NCBI GenBank assembly: GCA_949290445.1
Contig: CASERW010000005.1
Span: 1-62,680, forward strand
Length of the DNA stretch: 62,680 bases
Reading direction: 5' to 3'
DNA from: Aeriscardovia aeriphila
GTDB taxonomy: Bacteria; Actinomycetota; Actinomycetes; Actinomycetales; Bifidobacteriaceae
Shown: positions 1 to 11,219 of the stretch, in pieces
How the letters are laid out: each line of letters starts with the position of its first letter
Numbering within the stretch: the stretch's first letter is position 1
Program-made: the position numbers and the translations under genes
The notes under the pieces: model-generated
Seen by the model: only the letters and a program-made list of their open reading frames with translations
Told to the model about the DNA's origin: nothing
The model's database searches: none

Positions 1-975
1 AACCGTGTTATTCGCGTCTACGTCGCTCAGAAGCGCAAGATCACCGTAGGCGATAAGATCTCCGGTCGCCACGGCAACAAGTGCACCATCTCCCGCATCC
101 TGCCAGAAGAGGATATGCCGTTCATGGAGGACGGTACTCCTGTCGACATGCTGCTCAACCCACTGGGCGTTCCTCCGCGTATGAACCTCGGTCAGGTGCT
201 TGAGCTCCACCTCGGCTGGATCGCACGCCAGGGTTGGGATATCGACATCGACAAGACCATGAGCGAATGGAAGAAGCACATCCCAGCAGGTGCTGAGAAG
301 GCTGCTCCCAACACTCCAGTCTTCGACGGTGTGCGTGAGGATGCTCTCAACGGCCTGCTCGAAACCACCCTGCCAGATGCAGACGGCAACCGCCTCGTGG
401 ATAAGTTCGGTAAGGCACGTCTCTTCGACGGCCTGACCGGCGAACCATTCCCGAAGCCTGTCGCTGTGGGTGTGATGTACATCCTCAAGCTGCACCACCT
501 GGTCGACGACAAGGTCCACGCTCGCTCCACTGGTCCATACTCCATGATCACCCAGCAGCCACTCGGCGGTAAGGCCCAGTTCGGCGGCCAGCGTTTCGGT
601 GAGATGGAGGTGTGGGCCCTTGAAGGTTACGGTGCCGCATACACCCTGCACGAAATGATGACGGTCAAGTCTGATGATGTTGACGGTCGTGTGCGAGTCT
701 ACGGTGCGATCGTCAAGGGCGAGAACCTGCCAGAGGCTGGTATTCCTGAATCCTTCAAGGTGTTGCTCAAGGAAATGCAGTCCTTGTGCCTCAACGTCGA
801 AGTTCTCAACGCCGATGGCGTTGCTGTGGACTTGGATGCCGAGGATGACGAGGCTGGCAACTCCCGCGAGCAGCTGGGCTTCAACATTGGTGAACGCCCA
901 GATAAGGCTGCTGCAGAGGCAAGCCGCATCGACACCTCTCTGGATGACAACAGCTGGGGAATCTCCGAGCGCTGA
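1..975 (+). CDS. rpoB: RNA polymerase beta subunit, 3' part
   Basis: This is the C-terminal part of the RNA polymerase beta subunit; the 5' part lies outside the window. Frame 1 is open from base 1 to the TGA at 973-975. It carries the late RpoB segment [11 protein letters not shown] followed by [17 protein letters not shown], then the conserved [13 protein letters not shown] stretch and the [20 protein letters not shown] block near the C-terminus. The end carries an acidic tail typical of actinobacterial RpoB. It lies 49 bases upstream of rpoC, and the two are certainly one operon. No terminator is visible between them. The identification is secure. Confidence 0.98.
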   Translation, partial: NRVIRVYVAQKRKITVGDKISGRHGNKCTISRILPEEDMPFMEDGTPVDMLLNPLGVPPRMNLGQVLELHLGWIARQGWDIDIDKTMSEWKKHIPAGAEKAAPNTPVFDGVREDALNGLLETTLPDADGNRLVDKFGKARLFDGLTGEPFPKPVAVGVMYILKLHHLVDDKVHARSTGPYSMITQQPLGGKAQFGGQRFGEMEVWALEGYGAAYTLHEMMTVKSDDVDGRVRVYGAIVKGENLPEAGIPESFKVLLKEMQSLCLNVEVLNADGVAVDLDAEDDEAGNSREQLGFNIGERPDKAAAEASRIDTSLDDNSWGISER

Positions 976-1024
976 GCTCGTCTCCCTCACGTGAGTAAAA
1001 AGTTTCTGATAGACAGGAAATAGA

Positions 1025-4000
1025 TTGATCGACGTTAATCAGTTTCACAAGCTGAGGATCGGTATGGCTACCACCGAGGATATCCATCGTTGGAGCCACG
1101 GCGAGGTCAAGAAGCCGGAAACCATCAACTACCGCACCCTCAAGCCAGAACGTGACGGTCTGTTCTCGGAGCAGGTGTTCGGTCCTACCCGCGATTGGGA
1201 GTGCGCTTGCGGTAAGTACAAGCGCGTCCGCTTCAAGGGCATCGTGTGCGAGCGCTGCGGCGTCGAAGTGACCCGTTCCCGCGTTCGTCGTGAGCGCATG
1301 GGCCACATCGAACTGGCAGCCCCAGTCACCCACATCTGGTACTTCAAGGGCGTTCCATCCCGCCTGGGCTACCTGCTCGACGTTTCCCCACGCGACCTGG
1401 AAAAGGTGATTTATTTCGCCGCATACATGGTCACCTCGGTCGACGTTGAACAGCGCCAGAAGGACCTTCCAGATTTGCAGGCCGAGTTGGACACCGACCT
1501 CAATGCCATGACCAAGCGTCGCGACATCGAGCTCGCCAACCGCCAGCGCAAGCTGGAAGAGGACCTCTCTGACCTGGAAGCAAGCGAAGGTAAGTCCGCA
1601 GCTTCTTCCAAGCTCAAGAGCGCTGCCAACCGCGAATTGAAGGCCATCCGCAACCGCTTCGACGACCAGATTCGTCGTCTGCAGAGCGTGTGGGATCGCT
1701 TCAAGGGCCTCGAGCCAGGCGATATGGAAGGCGATGTCGACCTGTGGGGCGAGATGATGGATCGCTACGGCGATTACTTCACCGGTTCTATGGGTGCAGA
1801 AGCCGTCAAGAAGCGTCTGGAAGATTTCGACCTAGAAGCAGCCGATGAGGAGCTTCGCGAAATCGTGCGCACCGGCACCGGCCAGCGCAAGGCTCGCGCT
1901 CTCAAGCGCCTGAAGGTTGTGGACGCATTCCTCAACACCGGCACCAGCCCAGCAGCAATGGTTCTCGACGCCATCCCGGTTATCCCACCGGACCTGCGTC
2001 CTATGATCCAGCTGGACGGCGGCCGCTTCGCCACCTCCGACCTCAACGATCTCTACCGTCGTGTGATCAACCGCAACAACCGTTTGAAGCGTTTGATCGA
2101 GCTCGGCGCACCAGAGATCATGCTCAACAACGAGAAGCGCATGCTTCAGGAAGCTGTTGATTCCCTCTTCGACAATGGCCGTCGTGGTCGTGCCGTCACC
2201 GGCGCTTCCAACCGTCCATTGAAGTCCTTGTCCGACATGCTCAAGGGCAAGCAGGGTCGCTTCCGCCAGAACCTTCTGGGTAAGCGTGTGGATTACTCTG
2301 GCCGTTCCGTGATCGTCGTGGGCCCAAGCCTGCGCATGCATCAATGCGGCGTGCCAAAGCCAATGGCACTCGAGCTGTACAAGCCATTCGTCATCAAGCG
2401 TTTGGTGGACGAAGGCTACGCACAGAACGTCAAGAGCGCCAAGCGCTTGATCGACCGCGCCGACGCCAACGTCTGGGACGTGTTGGAGCAGGTCATCTCC
2501 GAGCACCCAGTGCTGCTCAACCGTGCACCTACTCTGCACCGCCTCTCCATTGAGGCCTTCGAGCCAATCCTGGTGGAAGGTAACGCAATTCACCTGCCAC
2601 CACTGGCCTGCGCACCATTCAACGCCGACTTCGATGGCGACCAGATGGCAATCCATCTGCCGCTTTCCGTTGAGGCACAGGCTGAGGCTCGTACCCTCAT
2701 GCTCGCTTCCAACAACCTGCTCAAGCCAGCAGATGGCCACGTGGTGACCATGCCATCTCAGGATATGATTCTGGGTCTGTACTGGCTGACCACCGTTGAG
2801 GAAGGCGAGAAGGGCCAGGGTCGCATCTTCTCCACCATTCCTGAGGCTCGTATGGCCCTCGATGCCGGTGAGATTACCATGAACACTCTGGTTCTCTTCC
2901 GCATGCCAAAGGACTTTGTGCCATCCAAGAACTGGGAGCCAGGCGAGGTCAAGGTCGTTGACCCACAGCCAGGTATGCCAGAAGTGGTAAAGGAAGAGCG
3001 CCTGCAAGATGGTGGCTTCCTGTTTGCTACCACCTACGGCCGTATCCTGTTCAACGGCACCCTGCCAGTTGACTATCCATTCGTCAACGAGCAGGTTCCG
3101 AAGGACAAGCTCAAGCCAATCGTCGACGATATTGCATTGCACTATCCAGTCGCCCAGGCTGACGCAACTCTCGATGCTCTGAAGGACCTCGGCTTTAACC
3201 ACGGCCAGTGGGCCGGTGTGACCATGGCCTTCTCCGACATCGTCACCCCTCCACAGCGCAAGGCCATCATTGCTCGTTACGATGAGTTGACTCAGAAGAT
3301 CAACGAGCAGTACGAGATGGGTATGCTCACCGAAGCCGAGCGCCGTCAGGAAGTCATCGATGCATGGACGAAGTGCACCGACGAAGTTGCTTCCCAGATG
3401 GAGGAGAACTTCGGTCCTCACAACGACCTGAACATCATGGTGCGCTCTGGTGCACGTGGTAACTGGATGCAGATTCGTCAGATCGCCGCAATGCGTGGCC
3501 TCGTGACGAACCCGAAGGGCGACATCATTCCTCGTCCAGTCAAGTCCAACTACCACGATGGCCTGTCCACCCTGGAGTACTTCATCTCCGAGCACGGCGC
3601 TCGTAAGGGCCTGGCTGATACCGCACTTCGTACGGCAGAGTCTGGTTACCTCACCCGTCGTCTGGTCGACGTTTCCCAGGATGTGATCGTGCGCGAAGAA
3701 GATTGCGGCACCAAGAAGGGTATCGTCATCCCGATCGCCGAGCGCAACGACGACGGCACCTTGAGCGTCGACAAGTTCGCAGATTCCTCTGCTTACTCTC
3801 GTATGCTCGCTGAGGATGTCGTTGATCCAAGCGATAAGACCACCGTTCTGGCCAAGCGCAACTCCGCAGTGGATATGGACGTCATTGCTATGCTCGTCGA
3901 GCACGGCATTGCCTCCATCAAGGTTCGCTCCGTGCTGACCTGCGAATCCAAGCGTGGCGTGTGCGCCGAGTGCTACGGCTGGTCCTTGGCAACCAACCAC

Positions 4001-5182
4001 CTGGTTGATGTTGGCGAGGCAGTCGGCATCGTCGCAGCACAGTCCATCGGCGAGCCTGGTACGCAGCTGACCCTGCGTTCCTTCCACTCTGGTGGCGTCG
4101 CTTCCGCATCCGATATCACCCAGGGTCTTCCTCGTGTGACGGAGCTCTTCGAGGCTCGTACTCCTAAGGGCGAGTCTCCGATCACCGAGTACGACGGAAC
4201 TGTTCACATTCAGGAGAACGAGGATGGCCGTTACGTCATTCTCACCCCTGATGTTCCTGGCATGGAGAACATCACCTACCAGGTGTCCCGTCGCGCTCCA
4301 CTGCTGGTCAAGGAAGGCGAGCACGTCTCCGCAGGTACCCAGCTGATGGAAGGTTCTGTCGATCCAAAGAAGATCCTTCGCATCCTCGGACCTCGCGCAG
4401 CAGAGCTCAACATTGTGGACGGCGTTCACGATGTGTACCGCTCTCAGGGCGTCGGCATCCACGACAAGCACTTGGAGATCGTCGTTCACCAGATGCTTCG
4501 CCGCGTGACGATCATCGACTCGGGTGAAACCACGATGCTTCCCGGCGAGTTGGTGGATCGTAACGTCTTCACCGCACAGAACCGTGAGGCAGTGAAGAAC
4601 GGTAAGAAGCCAGCTTCAGGCCGTCCAGAGCTCTTGGGTATCACCAAGGCTTCTCTGGCAACCGATTCCTGGCTGTCTGCTGCCTCCTTCCAGGAGACGA
4701 CTCGCGTGCTCACCGAGGCTGCTCTCGATGGCCGTGTCGATCATCTGCGTGGCCTGAAGGAGAACGTGATCATCGGTAAGCTCATCCCAGCTGGTACCGG
4801 CCTTGCCCGTTACCGTGAGGCTACGGTTGAGCCAGATAAGGTGATCCGCGACTCCATCTACACCACCTTCAACATGGGTGATAAGCAGGATTCCGTCATC
4901 TCCACTCTGCCTACCGAGGATCTGAGTTCTGTCGACTTCAACGACATTGATTTCGGCGATCTCTCCTTGGGTAACGAGTTCGGTGACGATTCGCTTTCCG
5001 ACATGAACTTCGGTTCTGACTTCTCGTTGGATTCCGATACTTTCGGCTCCTTCGACACGTCTGACTCCGACAAGTCCTCTGGCTCTGATGACTCTCAGTC
5101 TTCTGGTGACTCCGATTCTCAGAATTCTGACGACGCTGAGTCCTCTGAGGACTCGCAGGCCTCTGACGACTCGCAGGAGTAA
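1025..5182 (+). CDS. rpoC: RNA polymerase beta' subunit
   Basis: This 1385-residue protein is the beta' subunit, which carries the catalytic magnesium site of RNA polymerase. The TTG start at 1025 follows a CAGGAA ribosome site and gives the expected N-terminus ([13 protein letters not shown]). The zinc finger [20 protein letters not shown] is near residues 60-78. The invariant NADFDGDQM is at about residues 533-541, and the bridge-helix region follows. After the last conserved block (about residue 1290) there is an unusual tail of some 85 residues rich in Ser and Asp, with repeated SDFS, DSDS and SSGD words. It is the second gene of the rpoBC operon and ends 60 bases before a strong terminator. 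Confidence 0.98.
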   Translation: MIDVNQFHKLRIGMATTEDIHRWSHGEVKKPETINYRTLKPERDGLFSEQVFGPTRDWECACGKYKRVRFKGIVCERCGVEVTRSRVRRERMGHIELAAPVTHIWYFKGVPSRLGYLLDVSPRDLEKVIYFAAYMVTSVDVEQRQKDLPDLQAELDTDLNAMTKRRDIELANRQRKLEEDLSDLEASEGKSAASSKLKSAANRELKAIRNRFDDQIRRLQSVWDRFKGLEPGDMEGDVDLWGEMMDRYGDYFTGSMGAEAVKKRLEDFDLEAADEELREIVRTGTGQRKARALKRLKVVDAFLNTGTSPAAMVLDAIPVIPPDLRPMIQLDGGRFATSDLNDLYRRVINRNNRLKRLIELGAPEIMLNNEKRMLQEAVDSLFDNGRRGRAVTGASNRPLKSLSDMLKGKQGRFRQNLLGKRVDYSGRSVIVVGPSLRMHQCGVPKPMALELYKPFVIKRLVDEGYAQNVKSAKRLIDRADANVWDVLEQVISEHPVLLNRAPTLHRLSIEAFEPILVEGNAIHLPPLACAPFNADFDGDQMAIHLPLSVEAQAEARTLMLASNNLLKPADGHVVTMPSQDMILGLYWLTTVEEGEKGQGRIFSTIPEARMALDAGEITMNTLVLFRMPKDFVPSKNWEPGEVKVVDPQPGMPEVVKEERLQDGGFLFATTYGRILFNGTLPVDYPFVNEQVPKDKLKPIVDDIALHYPVAQADATLDALKDLGFNHGQWAGVTMAFSDIVTPPQRKAIIARYDELTQKINEQYEMGMLTEAERRQEVIDAWTKCTDEVASQMEENFGPHNDLNIMVRSGARGNWMQIRQIAAMRGLVTNPKGDIIPRPVKSNYHDGLSTLEYFISEHGARKGLADTALRTAESGYLTRRLVDVSQDVIVREEDCGTKKGIVIPIAERNDDGTLSVDKFADSSAYSRMLAEDVVDPSDKTTVLAKRNSAVDMDVIAMLVEHGIASIKVRSVLTCESKRGVCAECYGWSLATNHLVDVGEAVGIVAAQSIGEPGTQLTLRSFHSGGVASASDITQGLPRVTELFEARTPKGESPITEYDGTVHIQENEDGRYVILTPDVPGMENITYQVSRRAPLLVKEGEHVSAGTQLMEGSVDPKKILRILGPRAAELNIVDGVHDVYRSQGVGIHDKHLEIVVHQMLRRVTIIDSGETTMLPGELVDRNVFTAQNREAVKNGKKPASGRPELLGITKASLATDSWLSAASFQETTRVLTEAALDGRVDHLRGLKENVIIGKLIPAGTGLARYREATVEPDKVIRDSIYTTFNMGDKQDSVISTLPTEDLSSVDFNDIDFGDLSLGNEFGDDSLSDMNFGSDFSLDSDTFGSFDTSDSDKSSGSDDSQSSGDSDSQNSDDAESSEDSQASDDSQE

Positions 5183-5241
5183 TACGCTCGTCTGAGGTCA
5201 CGGCGGCTTTGCCTTGGCCTCAGTAGGGCTTAAGATTATCA

Positions 5242-5268
5242 GTCCTCGTCTTCGGGCGAGGACTTTTT
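5242..5268 (+). terminator. rpoBC operon terminator
   Basis: A nine-pair hairpin (5242-5250 with 5255-5263, one G-T pair) closes on a TTCG tetraloop and is followed by five T residues. It ends the rpoBC operon. A minus-oriented TGATAATCT motif (core 5234-5240) lies directly against its 5' foot. Confidence 0.9.
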
Positions 5269-5343
5269 CATATCCCTTTCCGCTTCGCGCAGCGCGCGGG
5301 CGAAGGCAGGGGAGGGGCGCAGCCGCACGTTTCATCCTCTGGG

Positions 5344-5374
5344 TTGATGCGCTGACAATCTTGAGGCATAAAAT
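5344..5374 (+). promoter_or_regulatory. possible promoter of the glycerophosphodiesterase gene
   Basis: TTGATG (5344-5349) and TAAAAT (5369-5374) are separated by 19 bases, longer than ideal. A variant of the dispersed motif, TGACAATCTT, lies in the spacer. Moderately weak support. Confidence 0.35.
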
Positions 5375-5405
5375 AGAGAAAGACTCGAGGAGGAAAGAGG
5401 TTACC

Positions 5406-6524
5406 ATGTCGGCGAAAGAGCACAAAAGCCTGGTAAGCAAGCTGGCTAAACTGTCGCTTTTAGGCGGGGCTGCTTGGTTATGGAGCATCCTTCCTCGCAC
5501 GAGGGCTCAGCGTTTGCGTGAGCAGCCTGGCCAGGGGCTTATTCCTGCGAAAACGGGCCTTCCTGTCACACTTTTTGCCCATCGCGGCTTGCATGACGCG
5601 GGTTCGGGCTTGTCGCGTGCGGCTATGAGTGACGAACATTCTGAGGCCAGCGAGTATGTTGCTTGGGTTCGCGATCTGGCCGCTCAAGCAGGCTATGAGC
5701 CGGTTGTCGACTCGGCTCCTGTTGCGCCAGAGAATTCGATGGCAGCTTTTGCTGCCGCCTGTGAAGCGGGCTACGGCATTGAGCTTGATATTCAGCTGAG
5801 TAAGGATGGGCAAGTGGTGGTCTGCCACGATCCTGACCTGTTGCGAGTGGCGGGGCTCGATGTGGCAATCAAGGACCTCACGTATGAAGAGCTCACCACC
5901 ATCCCGCTCTTCCCAGCGCCAAACCTTGCGGGAGATGGTAAGGCGGTGAGTGCGAAGCCTGCTATGGGGGACCTCAAGCGTGGAAACTTGGGTGCAACGG
6001 CTTACCAGCATGTGCCTTTGCTGCGTGATGTGCTGGATTTGGTGGACGGCCGGGTTCCGCTGATCGTGGAATTTAAGTCGCATTCTGAGCAGCTCGATGA
6101 GGATTTGCTGCGTAAGGGGTGCGATTTGTTGCAAGCCTATCAGGGGCAGTATTGCATTGAATCGTTTGACTCGCGTATGGTGCGCTGGTTTAAGCTCAAT
6201 CACCCGGAAGTGATCCGCGGTCAGCTGGCTGCACCGTTCTCGAAGCAGCGTCGTACGGGTGTTGTGGAGGGGCTCAAGCAGGGCAAGCTTCCGAAGCGTT
6301 CGGATGTTCTGGCTTTCCTCGCTGCCTCGTTGCTGCTCAACTGGTATGCTCGCCCTGATTTCCTGGCTCTGGAATGGCATATGGGCAAGTCTTTGCCAGC
6401 GCGTGTGGCGCGTCGTGCCGGGGCTACACTCACGGCGTGGACGGTGCGTACCGAGCTGGATCGCATTGAGTGCTCAGATGTGTTTGACGAGGTGATTTTC
6501 GAGACCTTCCGCCCGCGCGTTTGA
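5406..6524 (+). CDS. glycerophosphodiester phosphodiesterase family protein
   Basis: This 372-residue protein belongs to the GDPD family, which hydrolyses glycerophosphodiesters to glycerol-3-phosphate and an alcohol. The catalytic signature is visible as FAHRGLHD, PENSMAAF, the metal ligands in ELDIQLSKDG, HDPDLLR, and VEFKS further on. Between HRG and PENS there is an insert of about 40 residues that is unusual for the family. I chose the ATG at 5406 because of the GAGGAGG ribosome site before it; the frame is open further upstream but without support. The N-terminus has a short hydrophobic stretch (LLGGAAWLWSILP) that may anchor it to the membrane. It is monocistronic and converges with the PP2C gene. 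Confidence 0.88.
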   Translation: MSAKEHKSLVSKLAKLSLLGGAAWLWSILPRTRAQRLREQPGQGLIPAKTGLPVTLFAHRGLHDAGSGLSRAAMSDEHSEASEYVAWVRDLAAQAGYEPVVDSAPVAPENSMAAFAAACEAGYGIELDIQLSKDGQVVVCHDPDLLRVAGLDVAIKDLTYEELTTIPLFPAPNLAGDGKAVSAKPAMGDLKRGNLGATAYQHVPLLRDVLDLVDGRVPLIVEFKSHSEQLDEDLLRKGCDLLQAYQGQYCIESFDSRMVRWFKLNHPEVIRGQLAAPFSKQRRTGVVEGLKQGKLPKRSDVLAFLAASLLLNWYARPDFLALEWHMGKSLPARVARRAGATLTAWTVRTELDRIECSDVFDEVIFETFRPRV

Positions 6525-6570
6525 TTACTGCGTTTTGCTGCGCGGAGCGCACCGTCTCGGCGTGTGTTGC

Positions 6571-7800
6571 TCACTGAGCCTGGTGAGCTGCGCCGTTCCT
6601 GGCGGCCGCGCTGCTCTTCACAGCAGTGCGCAAAGTGATGAGCGTTGAATCATTCATCGTTTCGATGTCCTCATTCTCCGCCAGGCGCACCGAGCGCCAT
6701 TGGTGAACCGCAGAATCGAGGCAATCCACCACGATCACCGTGGCGTTATCCTTGCCTCCGGCGTCTAAAGCTGCGTTGACGAGGTTTTGTGCCACCGTTC
6801 TGGCGTCCTGCTGGGCGCTGGCGAGTTCGACGAATGTGGTGGGCTTGATCTCGGAGTAAATGCCATCCGAGCACATCACAAAACGGCCGTACAATCCGGC
6901 GCGGAAGTAGTCGGCCGACACGCCGTCAGGGGAGCCTACTGCCTGAGTGATGATGTTGCGCGGAATGCTCCTCTTGGCGCTCTCTTCGTCCATTTCGCCG
7001 GCGTCAATCACCTCTTGGCGCTTGGAATGGTCATGGGTCACCTGCACGAAGGAGTGCACGTCCCACGTGGCCTTCCTCTGCTCACTCACCTCGACGTCGA
7101 GCTTGAGATTACCATTGTCCGTTTCTCCCTGTGCGGCCAAAGCCATTCCGGGTGCAACGTCCTCGCGAGTCAGATTGCGGATTCGCGGTAACACCATGGT
7201 TTGGTCGCTACTCGCCGGTGCAGGAACTTCATCGTGCGAGTTCGTTTCAGTGTGAATGGGATGAGTTGGTGCGTAAGCACCCTCTAATGTGAGGTGGGGT
7301 GCATCCAAAGTAGGAATGGAATAGTGCGGAGTTGACGAGGCGGCAGTGGTAATCTCAGGCGTTTCCTTGCGGTGAAGAGCGCGCTGGAGGAAGTTGCGAG
7401 GAGCGACGACCTGCTCGACTTGCAACTCGGAAAGGTGATAGGTACGAGAATCACCAATATTGACCACGTACCAGCAGTTATCGGGATCTTCGCCAGAAAT
7501 ATCCTTCAAAATAATGCCAGTCAGCGTACTGCCTGCCATACGCCCGTCATGAGCCATTGCAGAAACGCGAGATTGAGCCTGTTGAATGCAATCTTCAATC
7601 ATCGCGCGTGAGCGGATGGAAACATAAGCAAGCTTGGCAAATTCGGCGATAATTGCAGCAGAAGCTTCGCGGCCGTCGACTCCACCGCCCATACCGTCGG
7701 CAACCAAGTAGAGGCCATCTTGAGCCAAATACGAATCCTGATTGTCACGGCGGACTAAGCCGATATCAGAAAAAGCGGCGCTGCTAATGCTCACGGCCAT
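6571..7800 (-). CDS. PP2C-family serine/threonine protein phosphatase
   Basis: A 409-residue metal-dependent phosphatase of the PP2C/PstP family that removes phosphate from Ser and Thr. Motifs in order are VRRDNQDS (about residues 16-23), LVADGMGGG (32-40), the STLTG strand, IGDSRTY, then CSDGIYSEI and GGKDNATVIVVD near the C-terminus. About 130-150 residues of polar, poorly conserved sequence are inserted between the GDSR motif and the QAVGS segment. GGAGG lies just before the ATG at 7800. In most actinobacteria pstP is clustered with FHA, ftsW and pkn genes near the origin. Here it stands alone next to the rpsL promoter, so it may be an additional phosphatase. No membrane segment is evident. 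Confidence 0.9.
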   Translation of the reverse strand: MAVSISSAAFSDIGLVRRDNQDSYLAQDGLYLVADGMGGGVDGREASAAIIAEFAKLAYVSIRSRAMIEDCIQQAQSRVSAMAHDGRMAGSTLTGIILKDISGEDPDNCWYVVNIGDSRTYHLSELQVEQVVAPRNFLQRALHRKETPEITTAASSTPHYSIPTLDAPHLTLEGAYAPTHPIHTETNSHDEVPAPASSDQTMVLPRIRNLTREDVAPGMALAAQGETDNGNLKLDVEVSEQRKATWDVHSFVQVTHDHSKRQEVIDAGEMDEESAKRSIPRNIITQAVGSPDGVSADYFRAGLYGRFVMCSDGIYSEIKPTTFVELASAQQDARTVAQNLVNAALDAGGKDNATVIVVDCLDSAVHQWRSVRLAENEDIETMNDSTLITLRTAVKSSAAARNGAAHQAQ

Positions 7801-7956
7801 GGTATCCTCCTGTGCAACTAACGTAGTAATGCTAACGCTGAGTGCAGAAGTAGTAAAAGTGCCTCAGTGGCCGACGCAAAAGTGATACGAAGTTGAGGCG
7901 ACAGAGTCTCGAGGCTGAGGTGCTCGTTTTCAGCTGAAATTATTTGTCCACACATG

Positions 7957-8160
7957 TGATATAGTTATCAACAGTGTGCCACAGGTTGCCTGTGGAACAT
8001 CCCTGAATTCTGTGAACCGAACCGGTAACGGCAAGGGGAGGATGACGGGCCATCGGGCCGGTGGGTGTTGGCTGTACATTCGATCCTTCTGGGGGAGTGT
8101 GCCTTCCACAACGTCGCGGCCTGAGGCACAAAGAGTAAGTAGCAGTTGGATCGGAGAAAA
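7957..8160 (+). promoter_or_regulatory. rpsL operon promoter and long structured leader
   Basis: The 360 bases between the PP2C gene and rpsL hold regulatory sequence only. A TG-A-TATAGT extended -10 element is at 7957-7965. Downstream, the putative leader of about 190 bases contains a perfect CCACAGG/CCTGTGG hairpin with a three-base loop (7979-7995) and a second stem joining 8099-8104 to 8124-8129. The last bases before the ATG hold the CGGAGA ribosome site. The function of the leader structures is unknown; feedback by a ribosomal protein is a possible inference. Confidence 0.5.
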
Positions 8161-8532
8161 ATGCCAACTATTCAGCAGCTGATTCGTTTCGGCCGTACCA
8201 AGAAGACCAAGAAGTCGAAGACTCTGGCCCTCAAGGGTAGCCCATTGCGTCGTGGTGTGTGCACTCGTGTGTACACCACCACTCCAAAGAAGCCAAATTC
8301 CGCCCTTCGTAAGGTCGCCCGTGTGCGTCTGTCCTCTGGTATTGAGGTCACCGCATACATTCCAGGCGAAGGCCACAACCTGCAGGAGCACTCCATCGTG
8401 CTCGTTCGCGGTGGTCGTGTGAAGGATCTCCCGGGCGTTCGTTACCACATCGTCCGCGGTGCTCTGGATACCCAGGGTGTGAAGGACCGCAAGCAGTCTC
8501 GTTCTCTCTACGGCGCAAAGAAGGCTAAGTGA
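8161..8532 (+). CDS. rpsL: 30S ribosomal protein S12 (uS12)
   Basis: This 123-residue protein is uS12, part of the decoding centre of the 30S subunit. The [12 protein letters not shown] start and the [11 protein letters not shown] and [23 protein letters not shown] blocks are diagnostic. The lysines of the TPKKPN and RVKDLPGVR loops are the positions whose change gives streptomycin resistance; both are wild type. I used the ATG at 8161, preceded by CGGAGA, rather than an in-frame TTG 15 bases upstream. It is the first gene of the str operon, and rpsG starts one base after its stop codon. Confidence 0.99.
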   Translation: MPTIQQLIRFGRTKKTKKSKTLALKGSPLRRGVCTRVYTTTPKKPNSALRKVARVRLSSGIEVTAYIPGEGHNLQEHSIVLVRGGRVKDLPGVRYHIVRGALDTQGVKDRKQSRSLYGAKKAK

Positions 8533-8533
8533 T

Positions 8534-9004
8534 ATGTCTCGTAAAGGACCAGCAAAGCATCGTATCGTACAGCCTGATCCGATTTACGGTTCCACCGTTG
8601 TCGCTCAGCTGATCAACAAGGTTCTCATGGACGGCAAGAAGTCCGTCGCTGAGACCATCGTCTACTCCGCACTCGAGCAGGTGAAGACCAAGACTGAGCA
8701 GGACCCAGTCTCCGTCTTGAAGCGCGCTCTGGATAACATTCGTCCATCCCTCGAGGTTCGCTCCCGCCGCGTCGGTGGCGCAACCTACCAGGTGCCAGTC
8801 GAGGTTCGTCCAGCTCGTGCAAACACCCTCTCTCTGCGTTGGCTGACTGACTACAGCCGTGCTCGCCGTGAGAAGACCATGGCAGAGCGTCTCGCAAATG
8901 AGATTCTTGATGCATCCAACGGCCTTGGCGCATCCGTCAAGCGTCGTGAGGATACCCACAAGATGGCTGAGGCCAACCGCGCCTTCGCTCACTATCGCTG
9001 GTGA
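8534..9004 (+). CDS. rpsG: 30S ribosomal protein S7 (uS7)
   Basis: A 156-residue uS7, the primary assembly protein of the 30S head and, in other bacteria, the translational regulator of the str operon. It begins [10 protein letters not shown] and contains [18 protein letters not shown] and the conserved WL and AxxR segments; length is normal for the family. The start lies one base after the rpsL stop, so translation is probably coupled. fusA follows after 57 bases, with no terminator in between. Confidence 0.99.
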   Translation: MSRKGPAKHRIVQPDPIYGSTVVAQLINKVLMDGKKSVAETIVYSALEQVKTKTEQDPVSVLKRALDNIRPSLEVRSRRVGGATYQVPVEVRPARANTLSLRWLTDYSRARREKTMAERLANEILDASNGLGASVKRREDTHKMAEANRAFAHYRW

Positions 9005-9061
9005 GTTCCCGCCTTAGGGCACCCATAACCAAGACAAATCGTCGCGCTAAGTGAGGAATAA

Positions 9062-11212
9062 ATGGCACAAGACGTGCTCACTGACCTGAAACAGGTCCGT
9101 AATATCGGCATTATGGCTCACATCGATGCCGGTAAGACAACCACTACCGAGCGTATTCTGTACTACACCGGTGTGAACTACAAGATTGGTGAGACCCACG
9201 ATGGCGACTCCACCATGGACTGGATGGTCCAGGAGCGCGAACGTGGTATTACCATTACCTCTGCAGCAATTACTGCATTCTGGAACCGTCAGTCTCACGA
9301 CCCTGAGGATCGCTTCCAGATCAACATCATCGATACCCCAGGCCACGTCGACTTCACCTCTGAGGTCGAGCGCTCCCTGCGTGTTCTTGATGGTGCTGTT
9401 GCAGTCTTCGATGCAAAGGAAGGCGTGGAGCCACAGTCCGAGACCGTGTGGCGCCAGGCTGATAAGTATGACGTCCCACGTATCTGCTTCATCAACAAGA
9501 TGGATAAGCTGGGCGCCAACTTCTTCTACTCCGTCGACACCATCAAGGAGAAGCTGAACGCAACTCCAATCGTCATGCAGCTGCCAATCGGCGCTGAGGA
9601 CGACTTCAACGGTGTTGTCGATCTGGTCCGCATGAAGGCATACGTGTGGGCTGGCGACCAGAAGAAGAGCAAGGACATGGGTGCTCACTACGAGACCACC
9701 GAAATCCCTGCTGAGCTCAAGGATCAGGCTGACGAGTACCGTCAGAAGCTCCTCGAGCAGGTTGCTGAGTCTGACGATGCACTGATGGAGAAGTTCTTCT
9801 CTGGTGAGGAGTTCACCGAGGACGAAATCCGTCAGGGCGTTCGTAAGCTCACCGTGGCTTCTGAAGCTTACCCAGTGTTCTGCGGCTCCGCCTTCAAGGA
9901 TAAGGGCGTTCAGCCAATGCTCGACGCTGTCGTTGATTACCTGCCATCCCCAGTGGATGTTCCAGCAATCAAGGGCTACGTCCCAGGTCACGAGGACGAG
10001 GAAGAGGATCGTAAGCCATCGGCAGACGAGCCATTCGCAGCACTCGCCTTTAAGATCGCAGCTCACCCATTCTATGGAAAGCTCGTTTACGTTCGCGTGT
10101 ACTCCGGCACCATCAAGCCAGGCGACACCGTTCTCAATGCTTCCAAGGACAAGCGTGAGCGCGTTGGTAAGCTCTTCCAGATGCACTCCGATAAGGAGAT
10201 CCCAGTCGACGAAGCACGCGCAGGTAACATCTACGCATTCGTCGGCCTGAAGGAAATCTCCACCGGTGATACCCTGTGCGATGTTGCTCACCCAATCTCC
10301 CTTGAGTCCATCTCCTTCCCAACCCCAGTTATCGAGGTTGCTGTGGAGCCAAAGACCAAGGCTGATCAGGAGAAGATGGCAATCGCATTGCAGCGCCTCT
10401 CCGATGAGGATCCAACCTTCCAGGTTAAGACCGACGAAGAGTCTGGTCAGACCCTGATCTCCGGCATGGGCGAGCTCCAGCTCGACATCATCGTCGACCG
10501 TATGCGTCGTGAGTTCAAGGTTGATGCAAACGTTGGTGAGCCACAGGTTGCTTACCGCGAGACCATCAAGAAGCCAGTGATGGACCTTGAGTACACCCAC
10601 AAGAAGCAGACCGGTGGTTCTGGTCAGTTCGCAAAGGTCCTGATGAACTTCCTGCCAATCGACGAGACCAACGAAGAAGAGAAGGGCAAGGACTTCATCT
10701 TCGAGGATCACGTCACTGGTGGCGACATCTCCCAGGAGTATATTCCATCCGTCGAGGCCGGCGTCAAGGAAGCTATGCAAACTGGCGTCCTCGCAGGCTT
10801 CCCAGTGGTGGGTGTCAAGGCTCAGCTCATGGACGGCCAGATGCACCCGGTCGATTCCTCCGAGATGGCCTTCAAGGTCGCAGGTTCTATGGCCTTCAAG
10901 ACCGCAGCTCCTAAGGCTAACCCAGTCATCCTCGAGCCAATCATGGCAGTCGAGGTTCGTACCCCAGGCGAGTACATGGGCGATGTCATTGGTGATTTGA
11001 ACTCCCGCCGTGGCCGCATCGATAAGATGGACGACGAGAAGGGCGTTCGTATCATCGATGCTAAGGTGCCGCTGGCCGAGATGTTCGGCTACATTGGTGA
11101 TCTTCGTTCTAAGACTCAGGGCCGTGCAGTGTACACCATGCAGATGGATTCGTATGCTGAGGTTCCAAAGTCCGTTGCTGACGAAATCATCAAGAAGCAG
11201 CGTGGCGAGTGA
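9062..11212 (+). CDS. fusA: elongation factor G
   Basis: A 716-residue translocation GTPase that moves tRNAs and mRNA through the ribosome. G motifs are seen in order: [12 protein letters not shown] (G1), RGITITSAA (G2), DTPGHVDF (G3), NKMDKLGAN (G4) and the later GSAFK (G5). Domains II to V follow, including the [14 protein letters not shown] segment. Length and domain order are normal. It is the third gene of the rpsL-rpsG-fusA unit. Proline codons are almost all CCA and alanine codons frequently GCA, marking a very highly expressed gene in this genome. Confidence 0.99.
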   Translation: MAQDVLTDLKQVRNIGIMAHIDAGKTTTTERILYYTGVNYKIGETHDGDSTMDWMVQERERGITITSAAITAFWNRQSHDPEDRFQINIIDTPGHVDFTSEVERSLRVLDGAVAVFDAKEGVEPQSETVWRQADKYDVPRICFINKMDKLGANFFYSVDTIKEKLNATPIVMQLPIGAEDDFNGVVDLVRMKAYVWAGDQKKSKDMGAHYETTEIPAELKDQADEYRQKLLEQVAESDDALMEKFFSGEEFTEDEIRQGVRKLTVASEAYPVFCGSAFKDKGVQPMLDAVVDYLPSPVDVPAIKGYVPGHEDEEEDRKPSADEPFAALAFKIAAHPFYGKLVYVRVYSGTIKPGDTVLNASKDKRERVGKLFQMHSDKEIPVDEARAGNIYAFVGLKEISTGDTLCDVAHPISLESISFPTPVIEVAVEPKTKADQEKMAIALQRLSDEDPTFQVKTDEESGQTLISGMGELQLDIIVDRMRREFKVDANVGEPQVAYRETIKKPVMDLEYTHKKQTGGSGQFAKVLMNFLPIDETNEEEKGKDFIFEDHVTGGDISQEYIPSVEAGVKEAMQTGVLAGFPVVGVKAQLMDGQMHPVDSSEMAFKVAGSMAFKTAAPKANPVILEPIMAVEVRTPGEYMGDVIGDLNSRRGRIDKMDDEKGVRIIDAKVPLAEMFGYIGDLRSKTQGRAVYTMQMDSYAEVPKSVADEIIKKQRGE

Positions 11213-11219
11213 GTGAGTG

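Noticed and set aside
1832-4489. Long antisense open frame (885 codons) inside rpoC
   Set aside because: It is a by-product of the strong codon bias of rpoC on the other strand. Its translation has no domain-like character and no ribosome site.
5214-5405. Extended N-terminus of the glycerophosphodiesterase
   Set aside because: It would run through the rpoBC terminator and has no ribosome site; the ATG at 5406 has a strong one.
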